A stretch of DNA of 64,000 nt, from the NCBI GenBank assembly GCA_963743035.1, contig CAVUOB010000011.1, forward strand, positions 220,316 to 284,315, read 5' to 3'. This DNA comes from PALSA-911 sp963743035. GTDB lineage: Bacteria; Pseudomonadota; Alphaproteobacteria; Acetobacterales; Acetobacteraceae. Below are positions 1-7,840 of this stretch, in pieces. The notes beneath the pieces were generated by a model, which saw nothing but the letters and a program-made list of their open reading frames with translations, ran no database searches and was not told the DNA's origin. The first letter of the stretch is position 1; every line of letters begins with the position of its first letter. The translations under genes and the position numbers were made by a program.

Positions 1-393
1 GCCAGCGACCCCGCCACGCGGCGCATCATCATCGGGCCGCGCCATGCCGGCACGGACGAATTGCGGCTGTCGGAAGTGAACTGGCTGATCCCCATCCCGG
101 CGGCGCCGATCGAGTGCCGGGTGAAGCTGCGCGCCCGCGAGGCGCCGCAGCCGGCGATCGTGGTGCCGACGCCCTGGGGCGCGGAAGTGCGGATGGCGGC
201 ACCGGTGCAGCCCGCGCCCGGCCAGGCCTGCGTTTTCTACGCCGGCGAGCGCATTCTGGGCGGCGGTTTCATTCGTCGTCCCGATTGGCGGCCGGCCGAC
301 GCGGGTGTTGGAGCGGATGAGGTTGACGGCCGGGGGGTGGGCAGTCTATCTCCCGCGCCTCTCGGCTTGGATGGCGGCGTAGCTCAGCGGTAG
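1..393 (+). CDS. mnmA: tRNA-specific 2-thiouridylase MnmA, C-terminal part (5' end outside window)
   Basis: The reading frame is open from base 1 and holds only the C-terminal domain. The visible pattern matches the end of MnmA: IIIGPRHAGTDEL, then EVNWL, then a conserved GGGFI near residue 97. MnmA uses ATP and a persulfide relay to thiolate U34 of Lys, Glu and Gln tRNAs in the cytoplasm. After GGGFI the frame runs about 35 further residues of low-complexity sequence and stops at the TAG at 391-393, which lies inside the D-loop of the following tRNA gene. Most MnmA proteins end soon after the GGGWI/GGGFI motif, so this tail is either a natural extension or the result of a lost earlier stop. 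Identification is by motif only; the catalytic N-terminal part is not visible. Confidence 0.85.
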   Translation, partial: ASDPATRRIIIGPRHAGTDELRLSEVNWLIPIPAAPIECRVKLRAREAPQPAIVVPTPWGAEVRMAAPVQPAPGQACVFYAGERILGGGFIRRPDWRPADAGVGADEVDGRGVGSLSPAPLGLDGGVAQR

Positions 394-447
394 AGCAGGG
401 GAATCATAATCCCTTGGTCGGTGGTTCAAATCCGCCCGCCGCTACCA
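373..447 (+). tRNA. tRNA-Met (anticodon CAT, probably elongator)
   Basis: The 75 bases fold as a cloverleaf. The 7-bp acceptor stem pairs 373-379 with 437-443, including a closing G-U. The anticodon stem pairs 398-402 with 410-414 around a loop with CAT at 405-407. The T stem pairs GGTGG with CCGCC around TTCAAAT. Discriminator A at 444 is followed by a genome-encoded CCA at 445-447. There is no C1-A72 mismatch, so it is not an initiator. The AATCATAAT anticodon loop resembles elongator tRNA-Met more than the lysidine-modified tRNA-Ile(CAT), but the two are hard to separate by eye. Its 5' 21 bases overlap the end of mnmA. Confidence 0.93.
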
Positions 448-723
448 TCCTGCCGAGGGCGCGGGTGCCTTTGGCAGAAATGTTTTGCCCCTTTGACCCT
501 GGCGCTCGCCCTGCGGTGGTGATTCTCGCTTGCTGTGCCGCGCCAACCATCCCTCCGACCGAAAGCTCACCCTGACCGAATAGTCTGGACCGCCTGTCAA
601 GGCCTGGCGAACTTATACCTGCACGCCGCCGCCGCTCGTTGCCGCGGAGGCCGCGTTCTTCCAGGATGCGCTGTTGTACGAGGCAGGGCCGAAAACGAAG
701 CCCGCTGAGGGAAGGAAGCTGCG

Positions 724-1623
724 ATGGATCTGGGATTTCTGGGCCTTGGCCAGATGGGTGGCGCGATTGCCGAGCGGTTGCTGGGCGAGGGCACGCGCCT
801 GCATGTCTATGATCCGAGCGCGGCCGCCCTGGCACGGTTCCGCGATCTCGGCGCGGTCGGGCATGCCTCGCCCGAGGCGGTTGCCGCCGCGGCCCAGATC
901 GTGTTCGCCTGCCTGCCGGACCCGAAGATCAGCGACAAGGTTGCCGACGGCCTCTGCGCCTCTCCCGGCGCGCTGCGGATCTATGTCGAGATGTCCACCA
1001 TCGGCCGGCAGACCGTTATCGACATCGCGGAACGGCTGGGTAAGCGCGGCGTGACCGTGGTCGATTGTCCGGTGAGCGGCGGACCCGCTGGCGCGCGGGC
1101 GGGCACGTTGGCGACGATGGCGGCCGGTCCCCGGGCGGCGCTCGACGAGTTGCGCCCGCTGCTGGCCCGGATCGGCTCTTCGCCCTTCGAGATCGGCGAG
1201 ACGCCGGGGCTCGGGCAGATGATGAAGCTGGTCAACAACCTCATGGCCATCGCCAACCAGACGATCGCTTTCGAGGCGCTGGTGCTCGGCGCCAAGGGCG
1301 GGCTGGACGCGGATCTGATGGTCGAGGTGGTCAACAAATCGACCGGGCGCAGCGTGGCCACGGAAACGATCGTGCCGGCCGCCATCCTGACACGGAGCTT
1401 CGACTTCGGCGCGCGTCTCGCGGTGCCGTACAAGGATCTCGCGCTCGGCCTGGCCGAGGCGGAAGCCCTCGGCGTGCCGATGTGGACCACCGAGACCGCC
1501 CGCCAGGTCTGGCGCTTCGCGCTCGGCCAGGGCATGGGCGGGGAGGATTATTCCGCGCTGATCCGGCTGATGGAAGGTTGGGCCGGCGCCGAGGTGCGCG
1601 GCAGCAAAGCCGGAAGCCACTGA
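724..1623 (+). CDS. NAD(P)-dependent 3-hydroxyisobutyrate/beta-hydroxyacid dehydrogenase family
   Basis: This 299-residue protein has the usual length and two-domain plan of the beta-hydroxyacid dehydrogenases. A Rossmann motif G-L-G-Q-M-G sits at residues 7-12. The substrate-binding signature DCPVSGGPAGARAG follows from residue 114. The catalytic lysine region GQMMKLVNN has Lys168 and Asn172. Family members oxidise 3-hydroxyisobutyrate, tartronate semialdehyde, 6-phosphogluconate-like or related short hydroxy acids in the cytoplasm; the exact substrate cannot be read from sequence. The gene lies 42 bases before an ABC-type substrate-binding protein on the same strand, so the two are probably co-transcribed and the binding protein may deliver a related acid. 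Confidence 0.85.
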   Translation: MDLGFLGLGQMGGAIAERLLGEGTRLHVYDPSAAALARFRDLGAVGHASPEAVAAAAQIVFACLPDPKISDKVADGLCASPGALRIYVEMSTIGRQTVIDIAERLGKRGVTVVDCPVSGGPAGARAGTLATMAAGPRAALDELRPLLARIGSSPFEIGETPGLGQMMKLVNNLMAIANQTIAFEALVLGAKGGLDADLMVEVVNKSTGRSVATETIVPAAILTRSFDFGARLAVPYKDLALGLAEAEALGVPMWTTETARQVWRFALGQGMGGEDYSALIRLMEGWAGAEVRGSKAGSH

Positions 1624-1665
1624 CAATCCATGCAAATCAAACCAAAACTCACGAGAGGAAACAGG

Positions 1666-2901
1666 ATGAAACTGACGAGACGGACCGCGATCGGCGCGGC
1701 GGCGGCAATGGCGGTGGGCGGGACTGTCCGCCGAGGGCGGGCCGCCGAGCAGCTGGTGATCCGGATCGGCGTGCTGACCGATCTGTCGGGTCCGTATCGC
1801 AGCATCAGCGGGCCGGACGGGGTCGCGGCCGCCAAGCAGGCGGCGGCGGAGTTCATGGCCGCCACGCCGTCGATCCAGGTCGAGGTCATCGCCGCCGATC
1901 ACCAGAACAAGCCCGACGTGGCGGTGGGCATCCTGCGCGGGTGGTTCGACCAGGGCGGCGTGGACATGGTGACCGACCTGACCAATTCCGCCGTGGCGCT
2001 GGCCGCCAACAACATCGCGGCGGAAAAGAACAAGGCCTGCATCGTGACCGTGGGCGGCACGTCAGCGCTGACCGGCCCCGCCTGCACGCCCAATCTGGTG
2101 CACTGGACCTATGACAGCTGGAACCTGGCGCATTCGACCACGACCGCGCTGGTGAAGACCGGCGGCGATGCCTGGTATTTCGTGGCGCCGGACTATGCCT
2201 ACGGCAAGTCGCTGGTGGCCGACGCGACCAAGTTCGTCGAGCAGGCCGGCGGCAAGGTGAAGGGCGCCTCGTTCTACCCGTTCCCGGAAACGACGGATTT
2301 CTCCGCCTATGTGGTGCGGGCGCAGAGCAGCGGCGCCAATGTCGTGGCGTTCGCCGCCGGCGGCACGGATCTGGTGAATTTCGTCAAGCAGGCGCACGAG
2401 TTCGCGCTGAACCGATCCGCCAAGATCGCGGCCATGACCGGGTTCATCACCGACGTGATCGGCGTGGGCGCGCCGGTCGCCCAGGGCATGATGATCACGG
2501 AGAATTTCTACTGGGATCTGAACGACCGCACCCGCGCCTGGGCAGCCCGGATGAAGCCGCATCTGCCGCCGGCGGTCATCCCGAACTCGCTGGTTGCCGG
2601 CGACTATGCCGCGCCGCTGCATTACCTCAAGGCGGTGAAGGAACTGGGCGTCGCGCAGGCGAAGGCCTCGGGTCGCGAGACCGTGGCCATGATGAAGAAG
2701 CTGCCCACCGACGATGATTGCTTCGGACCGGGCCTCATTCGCGCCGACGGGCGCAAGATCCACCCGGCCTATCTGTTTCAGGTGAAGAAGCCGGAAGACG
2801 TCCGCAGCCCGGGCGATTTGTACCAGCTCGCCTACACCACGCCGGCGGAGGAAGCGTTCAGGCCGCTCGCGGAAGGCGGGTGTCCGCTGATCAAGACCTG
2901 A
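1666..2901 (+). CDS. ABC transporter substrate-binding protein, branched-chain/Peripla_BP_6 type (orphan)
   Basis: The protein has 411 residues. The start chosen is the second ATG (1666) because AGAGGA lies 6 bases upstream and because the N-terminus then reads as a twin-arginine-like export signal (MKLTRRTAIGAAAAMAVGG). The mature part begins with the LivJ/LivK-like pattern VIRIGVLTDLSGPYRSISG. This predicts a periplasmic receptor for amino-acid-like or aromatic acids feeding a high-affinity importer. No Liv-type permease or ATPase lies nearby, so it is an orphan receptor. A clear paralogue (shared AADHQNK or SADHQNK, FYPFPETTDFSAY or SYPFPETTDFSAY, FYWDLNDRTR, TDDDCFGPG) is on the opposite strand at 14081-15325. 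It follows a hydroxyacid dehydrogenase gene. Confidence 0.85.
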   Translation: MKLTRRTAIGAAAAMAVGGTVRRGRAAEQLVIRIGVLTDLSGPYRSISGPDGVAAAKQAAAEFMAATPSIQVEVIAADHQNKPDVAVGILRGWFDQGGVDMVTDLTNSAVALAANNIAAEKNKACIVTVGGTSALTGPACTPNLVHWTYDSWNLAHSTTTALVKTGGDAWYFVAPDYAYGKSLVADATKFVEQAGGKVKGASFYPFPETTDFSAYVVRAQSSGANVVAFAAGGTDLVNFVKQAHEFALNRSAKIAAMTGFITDVIGVGAPVAQGMMITENFYWDLNDRTRAWAARMKPHLPPAVIPNSLVAGDYAAPLHYLKAVKELGVAQAKASGRETVAMMKKLPTDDDCFGPGLIRADGRKIHPAYLFQVKKPEDVRSPGDLYQLAYTTPAEEAFRPLAEGGCPLIKT

Positions 2902-2919
2902 GCCGTCAGGGCCTCACCT

Positions 2920-2959
2920 GGAGCATGACCGCTTCCGAGCGGAACGGCGGTCATGCTCC
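2920..2959. terminator. Strong bidirectional hairpin between convergent genes
   Basis: A perfect 12-bp stem pairs GGAGCATGACCG (2920-2931) with CGGTCATGCTCC (2948-2959), with further TTCC/GGAA pairing in the loop. It lies between the stop of the binding-protein gene and the stop of the convergent small membrane protein, the usual place for a shared terminator. There is no long T tract. Confidence 0.7.
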
Positions 2960-2977
2960 GGCCACGGCCCGGGCTGT

Positions 2978-3202
2978 TTACAAGCGGTGCGACGGTTCCT
3001 GCAGCGCGGCGGGCTCGGCGCTGCGGGCTGCGGTCGGCTCGTGATCCAGCAGCACATGCGCGAGCATCACCAGGCCGAACAGGCAGGCCGCATAGATCAG
3101 CGTCGCGACGAGGGCGAGGACCCGCGCCCGGGAGCGCGCGGTTTCGACCGGACCGCCGAGGTAGAGATACCTGGCGCGGCGGTATGGTAGGAGCATCACC
3201 AT
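2978..3202 (-). CDS. Small single-span membrane protein, unknown function
   Basis: The frame is open from 3283, but the ATG at 3202 is chosen because GGAGGA lies 5 bases upstream. It gives 74 residues: a basic N-terminus (LLPYRRARYLYLGGPVETARSRAR), one hydrophobic span at about residues 28-52, and a short polar tail. This predicts an N-in inner-membrane protein. I do not recognise a family. It converges on the binding-protein gene with the hairpin at 2920-2959 between them. The ribosome-binding site and the clean membrane topology are the main reasons for believing it is real. Confidence 0.55.
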   Translation of the reverse strand: MVMLLPYRRARYLYLGGPVETARSRARVLALVATLIYAACLFGLVMLAHVLLDHEPTAARSAEPAALQEPSHRL

Positions 3203-3414
3203 GGCCTTCCTCCGGGCAGGTTCACGGGTTGACGATGGAAGAGATTTCTTTGCCGCAATGCAATATAGCGCAGGCGGCCGCACGATGATGTGAGCGGGAT
3301 CACAGCGGGCATGCGCTCCGGTCTGCCCCGATTTGCGTGCGATGGTGCGGCAGCGGGCTGTTCGCCTGCGTTCAGCCCCCGCAAGCCGCGAGCCTCGCTC
3401 AGCCCCAGCCTTGC

Positions 3415-4326
3415 TCAGCCCACGTCGTGGCGCTGGCCGCTGGCGGACTGGCGCAGATCGTTCAGGCGCTCGAGCGCCGCCATCGCCGCGTGCGGCCCGG
3501 CGGCGGCCAGGCCCAGGACCACGGCCTCCAGCGCGATCAGGCTCCCGCCGTGCAGCGCCACCCGACCGGCCCGGCCGCGCGGGGCGGTCAGCACGACATC
3601 CGCATCACCCGTGAGCCGGTTCTCCTCGCTGTCGGTGATCAGCACCACCGGCAGCCCCAGGCGCTTTGCCTCGGCGAACACGGTCAATACCTCGCGATAG
3701 GCGCGGCCATGGGCCATGGCCAGCACCGCATCGTCCTGGCGCAGGTCCAGCAACTGGTCCGCCAGCATGATCCCGGTGGCGTTCAGGCTCAGGCTGCGCC
3801 GGCCCGCGCGCTGCAGCAGGACGGAGGCGCAGGCGGCGAGGGGCGCGGACGGGCCGATGCCGAACACGGCGATCCGCTCCGCGCCGTTCAGCGCGCCGAC
3901 CGCGGCGACGATCGCCGCCCGCGAGCCCGGCGATCGCAGCCGTTCCAGCGCTTCGCTATGGGCGTCCAGCACCAGGTCCACCGCCCGGGCCGTGTTCTCG
4001 CCGACATCGTCCAGCGTGCGGCGCATGTCGTCGGCCGGTGTCCGGGGCGCGTGCAGTGCGGCGACCAGCGCCTGCTTGAGCTCCATCAGCCCCCCGAAGC
4101 CCAGCTGCTGCACGGTGCGCACGACGGTCGCGTCCGAGGTGCGGGTGCCGGCGGCAATTTCCCGGGCCGAGCTGGCGAGCACCGCGGCGCGGTTGGCGTC
4201 GATATGCCGGGCCACCCGCTTGGCGGACGGGCTGAGCTTTTCCCAGGATTGGCGCAGGCGTGCGGCGAACAGGTCGTCCGCCCGAGGCTGCGCCGCTTCC
4301 TCCGTCATGGGTGGGCTATTGTTCAT
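3415..4326 (-). CDS. MurR/RpiR-family transcriptional regulator (HTH + SIS domain)
   Basis: The protein has 303 residues from the ATG at 4326. An N-terminal helix-turn-helix domain (about residues 27-85, LSPSAKRVARHI ... TSDATVVRTVQQLGF) is followed by a sugar-isomerase-like SIS domain (about 150-275, AERIAVFGIGPSAPLA and VVLITDSEENRL). RpiR proteins sense phosphorylated sugars or amino sugars and repress or activate neighbouring genes. The gene is divergent from the membrane-protein pair at 4418 and 5179; a 14-bp palindrome lies between them. Two other in-frame ATGs (4362, inside that palindrome, and 4308) are possible starts; none has a strong ribosome-binding site, so the N-terminus is uncertain. 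Confidence 0.85.
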   Translation of the reverse strand: MNNSPPMTEEAAQPRADDLFAARLRQSWEKLSPSAKRVARHIDANRAAVLASSAREIAAGTRTSDATVVRTVQQLGFGGLMELKQALVAALHAPRTPADDMRRTLDDVGENTARAVDLVLDAHSEALERLRSPGSRAAIVAAVGALNGAERIAVFGIGPSAPLAACASVLLQRAGRRSLSLNATGIMLADQLLDLRQDDAVLAMAHGRAYREVLTVFAEAKRLGLPVVLITDSEENRLTGDADVVLTAPRGRAGRVALHGGSLIALEAVVLGLAAAGPHAAMAALERLNDLRQSASGQRHDVG

Positions 4327-4355
4327 GTAGCGGATTCTTAATCTAGGATTTTGTA

Positions 4356-4369
4356 GTAGCATATGCTAC
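4356..4369. promoter_or_regulatory. 14-bp palindrome, candidate RpiR operator
   Basis: GTAGCATATGCTAC at 4356-4369 is a perfect palindrome in the 91-base gap between the divergent rpiR-type gene and the membrane-protein gene. A partial copy of the arm (CATGTAGC, 4324-4331) lies 30 bases away. Autoregulation through a palindrome in a divergent promoter is typical of this family; binding here is inferred. Confidence 0.45.
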
Positions 4370-4417
4370 ATGACGCGGGCGGCAAGGTGCAAGTGATCCG
4401 TTGATCGGGAGAAAGGC

Positions 4418-5182
4418 ATGGTTTTCGCCTGGATGCATGCGGGCCCGTCGCTGCTGGCGGGCTTCCTGGCTTCGCTGGTGGAGTTCGTGGAGGCGCTGAC
4501 CGTGGTGCTGGCCGTCGGCAGCGTCCGCGGCTGGCGTGGGGCGCTGGGCGGCAGCTTCGCCGCGTTGGCCGTGCTGCTGGCCATCATCGTGCTCGCCGGC
4601 CCGGCGTTGACGCACATCCCGCTGACCGCGCTTCAGGTCGCGGTTGGCGCATTGCTGTTGCTGTTCGGCATGCGATGGCTGCGCAAGGCCGTGCTGCGCG
4701 CCGCCGGGGTGATCCCCTTGCACGACGAGCAGGCGGAATACGCCAGGGAGATCGCGGCCGCCCGCGCCATCGGCGGTGGCGGCGGCTGGGACCGGGTGGC
4801 GCTGTCGACGGCGTTTCAGATCACCATGCTGGAAGGCATCGAGGTGGTGTTCATCGTCATCGCCATCGGCGCTGGCGGGCCCGGCCTGCTCCTGCCCGCC
4901 AGCCTCGGCGCGCTGGCCGCGCTGTTGGTGGTCGTCGTGCTCGGGCTCGTCATCCATCGCCCGCTGGCCCGGGTGCCGGAGAATGCGCTGAAATTCGTCG
5001 TCGGCGTGCTGCTGTCCGGGTTCGGCGCCTTCTGGTTTGGCGAGGGCGTGGGCATTCGCTGGCCCGGGGAGGATTGGTCGATCCTGGCACTTGCGGCCGG
5101 CTTTCTCGCCGTTGCCGCGCTGGCCGTGCGGCTCAGCCGGGCGAGGCTGCTCCGGCGCCGCGGATCGGGAGTTGCGGCATGA
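4418..5182 (+). CDS. COG4280-like polytopic membrane protein (putative transporter)
   Basis: The protein has 254 residues and about six or seven hydrophobic spans. Two similar half-motifs carry paired acidic residues inside membrane segments: SLVEFVEALTVVLAVG (Glu22, Glu25) and TMLEGIEVVFIVIAIG (Glu139, Glu142). Such repeated E-x2-E motifs recall ion-conducting families such as FTR1 iron permeases (REGLE) and the Gdt1/UPF0016 manganese/calcium exporters, but I do not claim membership. The start has a good ribosome-binding site (GGAGAAAGG). It is the first gene of a pair: the next one starts inside its stop codon. Its divergent neighbour is an RpiR-type regulator, which may control it. Confidence 0.7.
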   Translation: MVFAWMHAGPSLLAGFLASLVEFVEALTVVLAVGSVRGWRGALGGSFAALAVLLAIIVLAGPALTHIPLTALQVAVGALLLLFGMRWLRKAVLRAAGVIPLHDEQAEYAREIAAARAIGGGGGWDRVALSTAFQITMLEGIEVVFIVIAIGAGGPGLLLPASLGALAALLVVVVLGLVIHRPLARVPENALKFVVGVLLSGFGAFWFGEGVGIRWPGEDWSILALAAGFLAVAALAVRLSRARLLRRRGSGVAA

Positions 5183-5397
5183 CCTGGGTGAGGACAATGC
5201 TGCGGACCGTTTGGGCCGAAATTTTCGCCCTGTTCGTCGACGATGCCGGTTTCGCGCTCAGCATCCTTGCCGCGCTGGCGGTGGTCTGGCTGGGCCTGTG
5301 GGTGCTGTATCTGCCCCCCGCCTGGATGGGCAGCCTCCTGTTCGCCGGTCTGGCCGTCATCCTGCTGGAAAGCACGCTCCGCCGCGCCGATCGTTGA
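5179..5397 (+). CDS. Small two-span membrane protein coupled to the COG4280-like gene
   Basis: The ATG at 5179 overlaps the TGA of the upstream gene (ATGA), so translation is probably coupled. The 72-residue product has a short N-terminal helix (MTWVRTMLRTVWAEIFALF) and hydrophobic segments at about residues 26-45 and 50-64. I do not recognise a family. The tight coupling to a polytopic membrane protein suggests a small subunit or accessory factor of the same complex. Longer open frames through this region are shadows of the upstream gene. Confidence 0.6.
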   Translation: MTWVRTMLRTVWAEIFALFVDDAGFALSILAALAVVWLGLWVLYLPPAWMGSLLFAGLAVILLESTLRRADR

Positions 5398-5442
5398 TGG
5401 GCTGCGGGCGAGCAGGCCTGCCCCGCGTCAGGCCGTCCGGCT

Positions 5443-6804
5443 TCAGGCAGGCAAGGTGACGATCGCCTTCACGCCCTCACCGGGCTGGCCGTCCGGGCGA
5501 CGGTTGACCAGCACCACGTCGCCGCCATGGGCGCGGAAGATGTTGCGCGCGATCGACAGGCCGAGGCCGGTGCCGCCGGTCTCCCGGTTGCGGCTGGTCT
5601 CCAGGCGGTGGAACGGCTCGAACACGCGGTCGAGCTGGTCGATCGGGATGCCGGGGCCGTTATCGGTGACCTCGATGGTCAGCATCTGCGGCTCCGCCCC
5701 GGGTTCCGGCGGGATCAGGCGGACATGGGCGCTGCCGCCATAGGCCATGGCGTTGTTGATCAGGTTGGCCAGCGCCCGCTTCAGCGACAGCAGCCGCGCG
5801 GTGATGGTCATGTGCGCCGGACCGTCATAGGTGACCTGGTCCGCCTTGTGGGGATGGGTGTCGGCGGTCTCGTCGACGATGGTGCGCAGCAGTTCCGCGA
5901 GGTCGAGCGACGTGACCGGCTCGGAGGTCGCGGCGTCGCGGCCGAAGGCGAGGGTGGCAGAGACCATCGCTTCCAGATCCTCGAGGTCGGACAGCATCTT
6001 CCTGCGCTGTTCGTCGTCCTCGACGAATTCCGCGCGCAGCTTGAGGCGGGTGATGGGCGTGCGCAGGTCATGGCCGATGGCGGTCAGCAGCTCGGTGCGG
6101 TCCTGCACGAAGCGGCGGATGCGGTCGGCCATCAGGTTGAAGGCGGCGGCGGCGGTGGCGACCTCGCTCGGGCCGGTTTCCGGCAGCGGGGGCGCGTTGA
6201 CGTCGCGGCCGAGCGCCTCGGCGGCGGCGGCGAGGGTGCGCACCGGCTCGGTCAGCCGGCGCACCGCCCACAGGCTGAGGAACGCGGCGGCGATGGTCAT
6301 GGCGAAGAAGGCGTAGAGGAAGCTCGGAGAATGCCAGGGCCGCGGCGGGTCGATTCGCGCCTCCACGTTCAGCCAGGCGCGGGCGGGCAAGGCGAGGGAG
6401 ACCATGATGCGGCCCTCCTCGATCCCGCCATAGATGCGCACCTCGCGCGGACGGAGCGGGGGCGGCAGCGGCACCATGCTGAGATTGACCAGCACCAGGC
6501 GCTGCATGCCTGGCTGGGCGATTTCGAGATTGGGGGTCTTCGGGTTCTGCGACACGGTGGCGATATAGCCGACCGGCAGCCAGCCCTCGCCGAGATCGTA
6601 GTCGCGGTCCTGCGGCGGCGCGGCGGCCATCTGGCGGTAGAGGCCCATGATCCGTGCCGATACGTCGCGGACCTGCGCCAGGCGCTGCAGGTCCAGCCGG
6701 TCCAGGGCGTGAATGGTAAGGCCGGCGGCCTGCACCAGAGCGAGGCCGAGCAACAGCACGAGCGCGGTCTGGGACGCCAGGCTGCGCGGCCAGAACCTAA
6801 ACAT
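5443..6804 (-). CDS. Sensor histidine kinase, EnvZ-like
   Basis: The 453-residue protein has a full kinase layout: membrane span at about 11-33, a periplasmic domain to about 160, a second span at about 162-182, a HAMP linker to about 235, then the phosphoacceptor motif TAIGHDLRTPITRLK with His245. The ATP-binding domain shows the N box (NLINNAMAYGG), the G1 box (DNGPGIP) and the G2 box (GGTGLGLSIARN). It should autophosphorylate on His245 and pass the phosphate to the response regulator encoded 26 bases upstream. The signal sensed cannot be read; EnvZ/OmpR-like pairs often respond to osmotic or envelope conditions. Confidence 0.92.
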   Translation of the reverse strand: MFRFWPRSLASQTALVLLLGLALVQAAGLTIHALDRLDLQRLAQVRDVSARIMGLYRQMAAAPPQDRDYDLGEGWLPVGYIATVSQNPKTPNLEIAQPGMQRLVLVNLSMVPLPPPLRPREVRIYGGIEEGRIMVSLALPARAWLNVEARIDPPRPWHSPSFLYAFFAMTIAAAFLSLWAVRRLTEPVRTLAAAAEALGRDVNAPPLPETGPSEVATAAAAFNLMADRIRRFVQDRTELLTAIGHDLRTPITRLKLRAEFVEDDEQRRKMLSDLEDLEAMVSATLAFGRDAATSEPVTSLDLAELLRTIVDETADTHPHKADQVTYDGPAHMTITARLLSLKRALANLINNAMAYGGSAHVRLIPPEPGAEPQMLTIEVTDNGPGIPIDQLDRVFEPFHRLETSRNRETGGTGLGLSIARNIFRAHGGDVVLVNRRPDGQPGEGVKAIVTLPA

Positions 6805-6830
6805 CGCGCGGGTGTTTCAAACCTTCCGGG

Positions 6831-7553
6831 TCAGATGCGTTCGACCGTGGCCGCCAGCACATAGCCGCCGCCGCGCACCGTCTTGATGATCTGGGCATGG
6901 CGGCCGTCGTCTTCCAGCTTGCGGCGCAGCCGGCTGACCGCGACGTCGATCGCGCGGTCGAACGGGCCGGCCTGGCGGCCGCGCAGCAGATCGAGCAGCA
7001 TGTCGCGGGTCAGCACCCGGTTGGCGCGCTCCACCAGCGCCACCAGCAGGTCGTACTCGCCGCCGGTCAGCGGCACCTCCACCCCGTCCGGGTTCAGCAG
7101 GCGGCGGCGCGCCGGCTCCAGGATCCAGCCGGCGAAGCGCAGGTTGCGGGTCGGGTTCTCGGTCTTCGGGGTGGCGGCATGCTCGCCGGCGCGGCGCAGC
7201 ACGGCGCGGATCCGGGCTAGCAATTCCCGCGGGTTGAACGGCTTGGCGACATAGTCGTCGGCGCCGAGCTCCAGGCCGATGATCCGGTCGGTCTCGTCGG
7301 CCATGGCGGTCAGCATGACGATCGGCACTTCCGCATTGGCGCGTAGCCAGCGGGCGAAGTCGAAGCCGCTTTCGCCGGGCAGCATCAGATCGAGCACGAC
7401 GAGGTTGAAATTGCCGGTCGACCAGACGCGGCGGGCTTCGCGCGCATCGCGCACGGCGGTGACGCGCAGTTGGTGCTTCTCGAAGAACTTCACCAGCAGG
7501 TCGCGGATTTCGCGATCGTCGTCGACGACAAGGATATGAGGAGATTGGTCCAT
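6831..7553 (-). CDS. OmpR-family response regulator
   Basis: The start is placed at the ATG at 7553 (MDQSPHILVVDDD), the usual receiver-domain beginning, giving 240 residues; the upstream open extension has no family match. The receiver domain shows the acidic pocket (DDD at 11-13), phosphoacceptor Asp55 (VVLDLMLPG) and Lys104 (VAKPFNP). The C-terminal half is a winged-helix OmpR/PhoB DNA-binding domain (EVPLTGGEYDLLVAL ... VSRLRRKLEDD). It is the first gene of a two-gene operon with the histidine kinase and is divergent from the benzoate transporter gene. Confidence 0.93.
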   Translation of the reverse strand: MDQSPHILVVDDDREIRDLLVKFFEKHQLRVTAVRDAREARRVWSTGNFNLVVLDLMLPGESGFDFARWLRANAEVPIVMLTAMADETDRIIGLELGADDYVAKPFNPRELLARIRAVLRRAGEHAATPKTENPTRNLRFAGWILEPARRRLLNPDGVEVPLTGGEYDLLVALVERANRVLTRDMLLDLLRGRQAGPFDRAIDVAVSRLRRKLEDDGRHAQIIKTVRGGGYVLAATVERI

Positions 7554-7661
7554 ACCCCAATGATACAAAAGATTCGCACGGATTGGCAGGGCCCATCGAA
7601 CGCGGTTGCACTTTGTGTCAAATCGAACCGATGCGTAAGAAATCCTGTGTCTAATCAAGAT

Positions 7662-7690
7662 GTTAAATTGTATTGTATCTGGCTTATAAT
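7662..7690 (+). promoter_or_regulatory. Possible sigma-70 promoter upstream of the benE-like gene
   Basis: A consensus TATAAT (7685-7690) sits in an unusually AT-rich patch of an otherwise GC-rich genome, with a weak -35 match (GTTAAA, 7662-7667) 17 bases upstream. It points toward the benzoate transporter 150 bases downstream. The 287-base gap between the divergent response regulator and transporter genes holds nothing else I can support. Confidence 0.35.
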
Positions 7691-7840
7691 CGACTTCGTG
7701 ACGAAATGGCCAACGCCGGCTGCCGCGAAACCGGCAATGGATACAGGCACTTGCGGGATCGGCCGGAACCGACCATCACCGCAGCCGACGGACCCTGCGC
7801 AAGGCCATGGGACCGGTAACGGGGCAGCAGGGATAGCCAG

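Noticed and set aside
724..1902. Long overlapping antisense frames at 613-1902 and elsewhere
   Set aside because: High GC content opens long frames opposite every real gene; these lack motifs, ribosome-binding sites and sensible composition.
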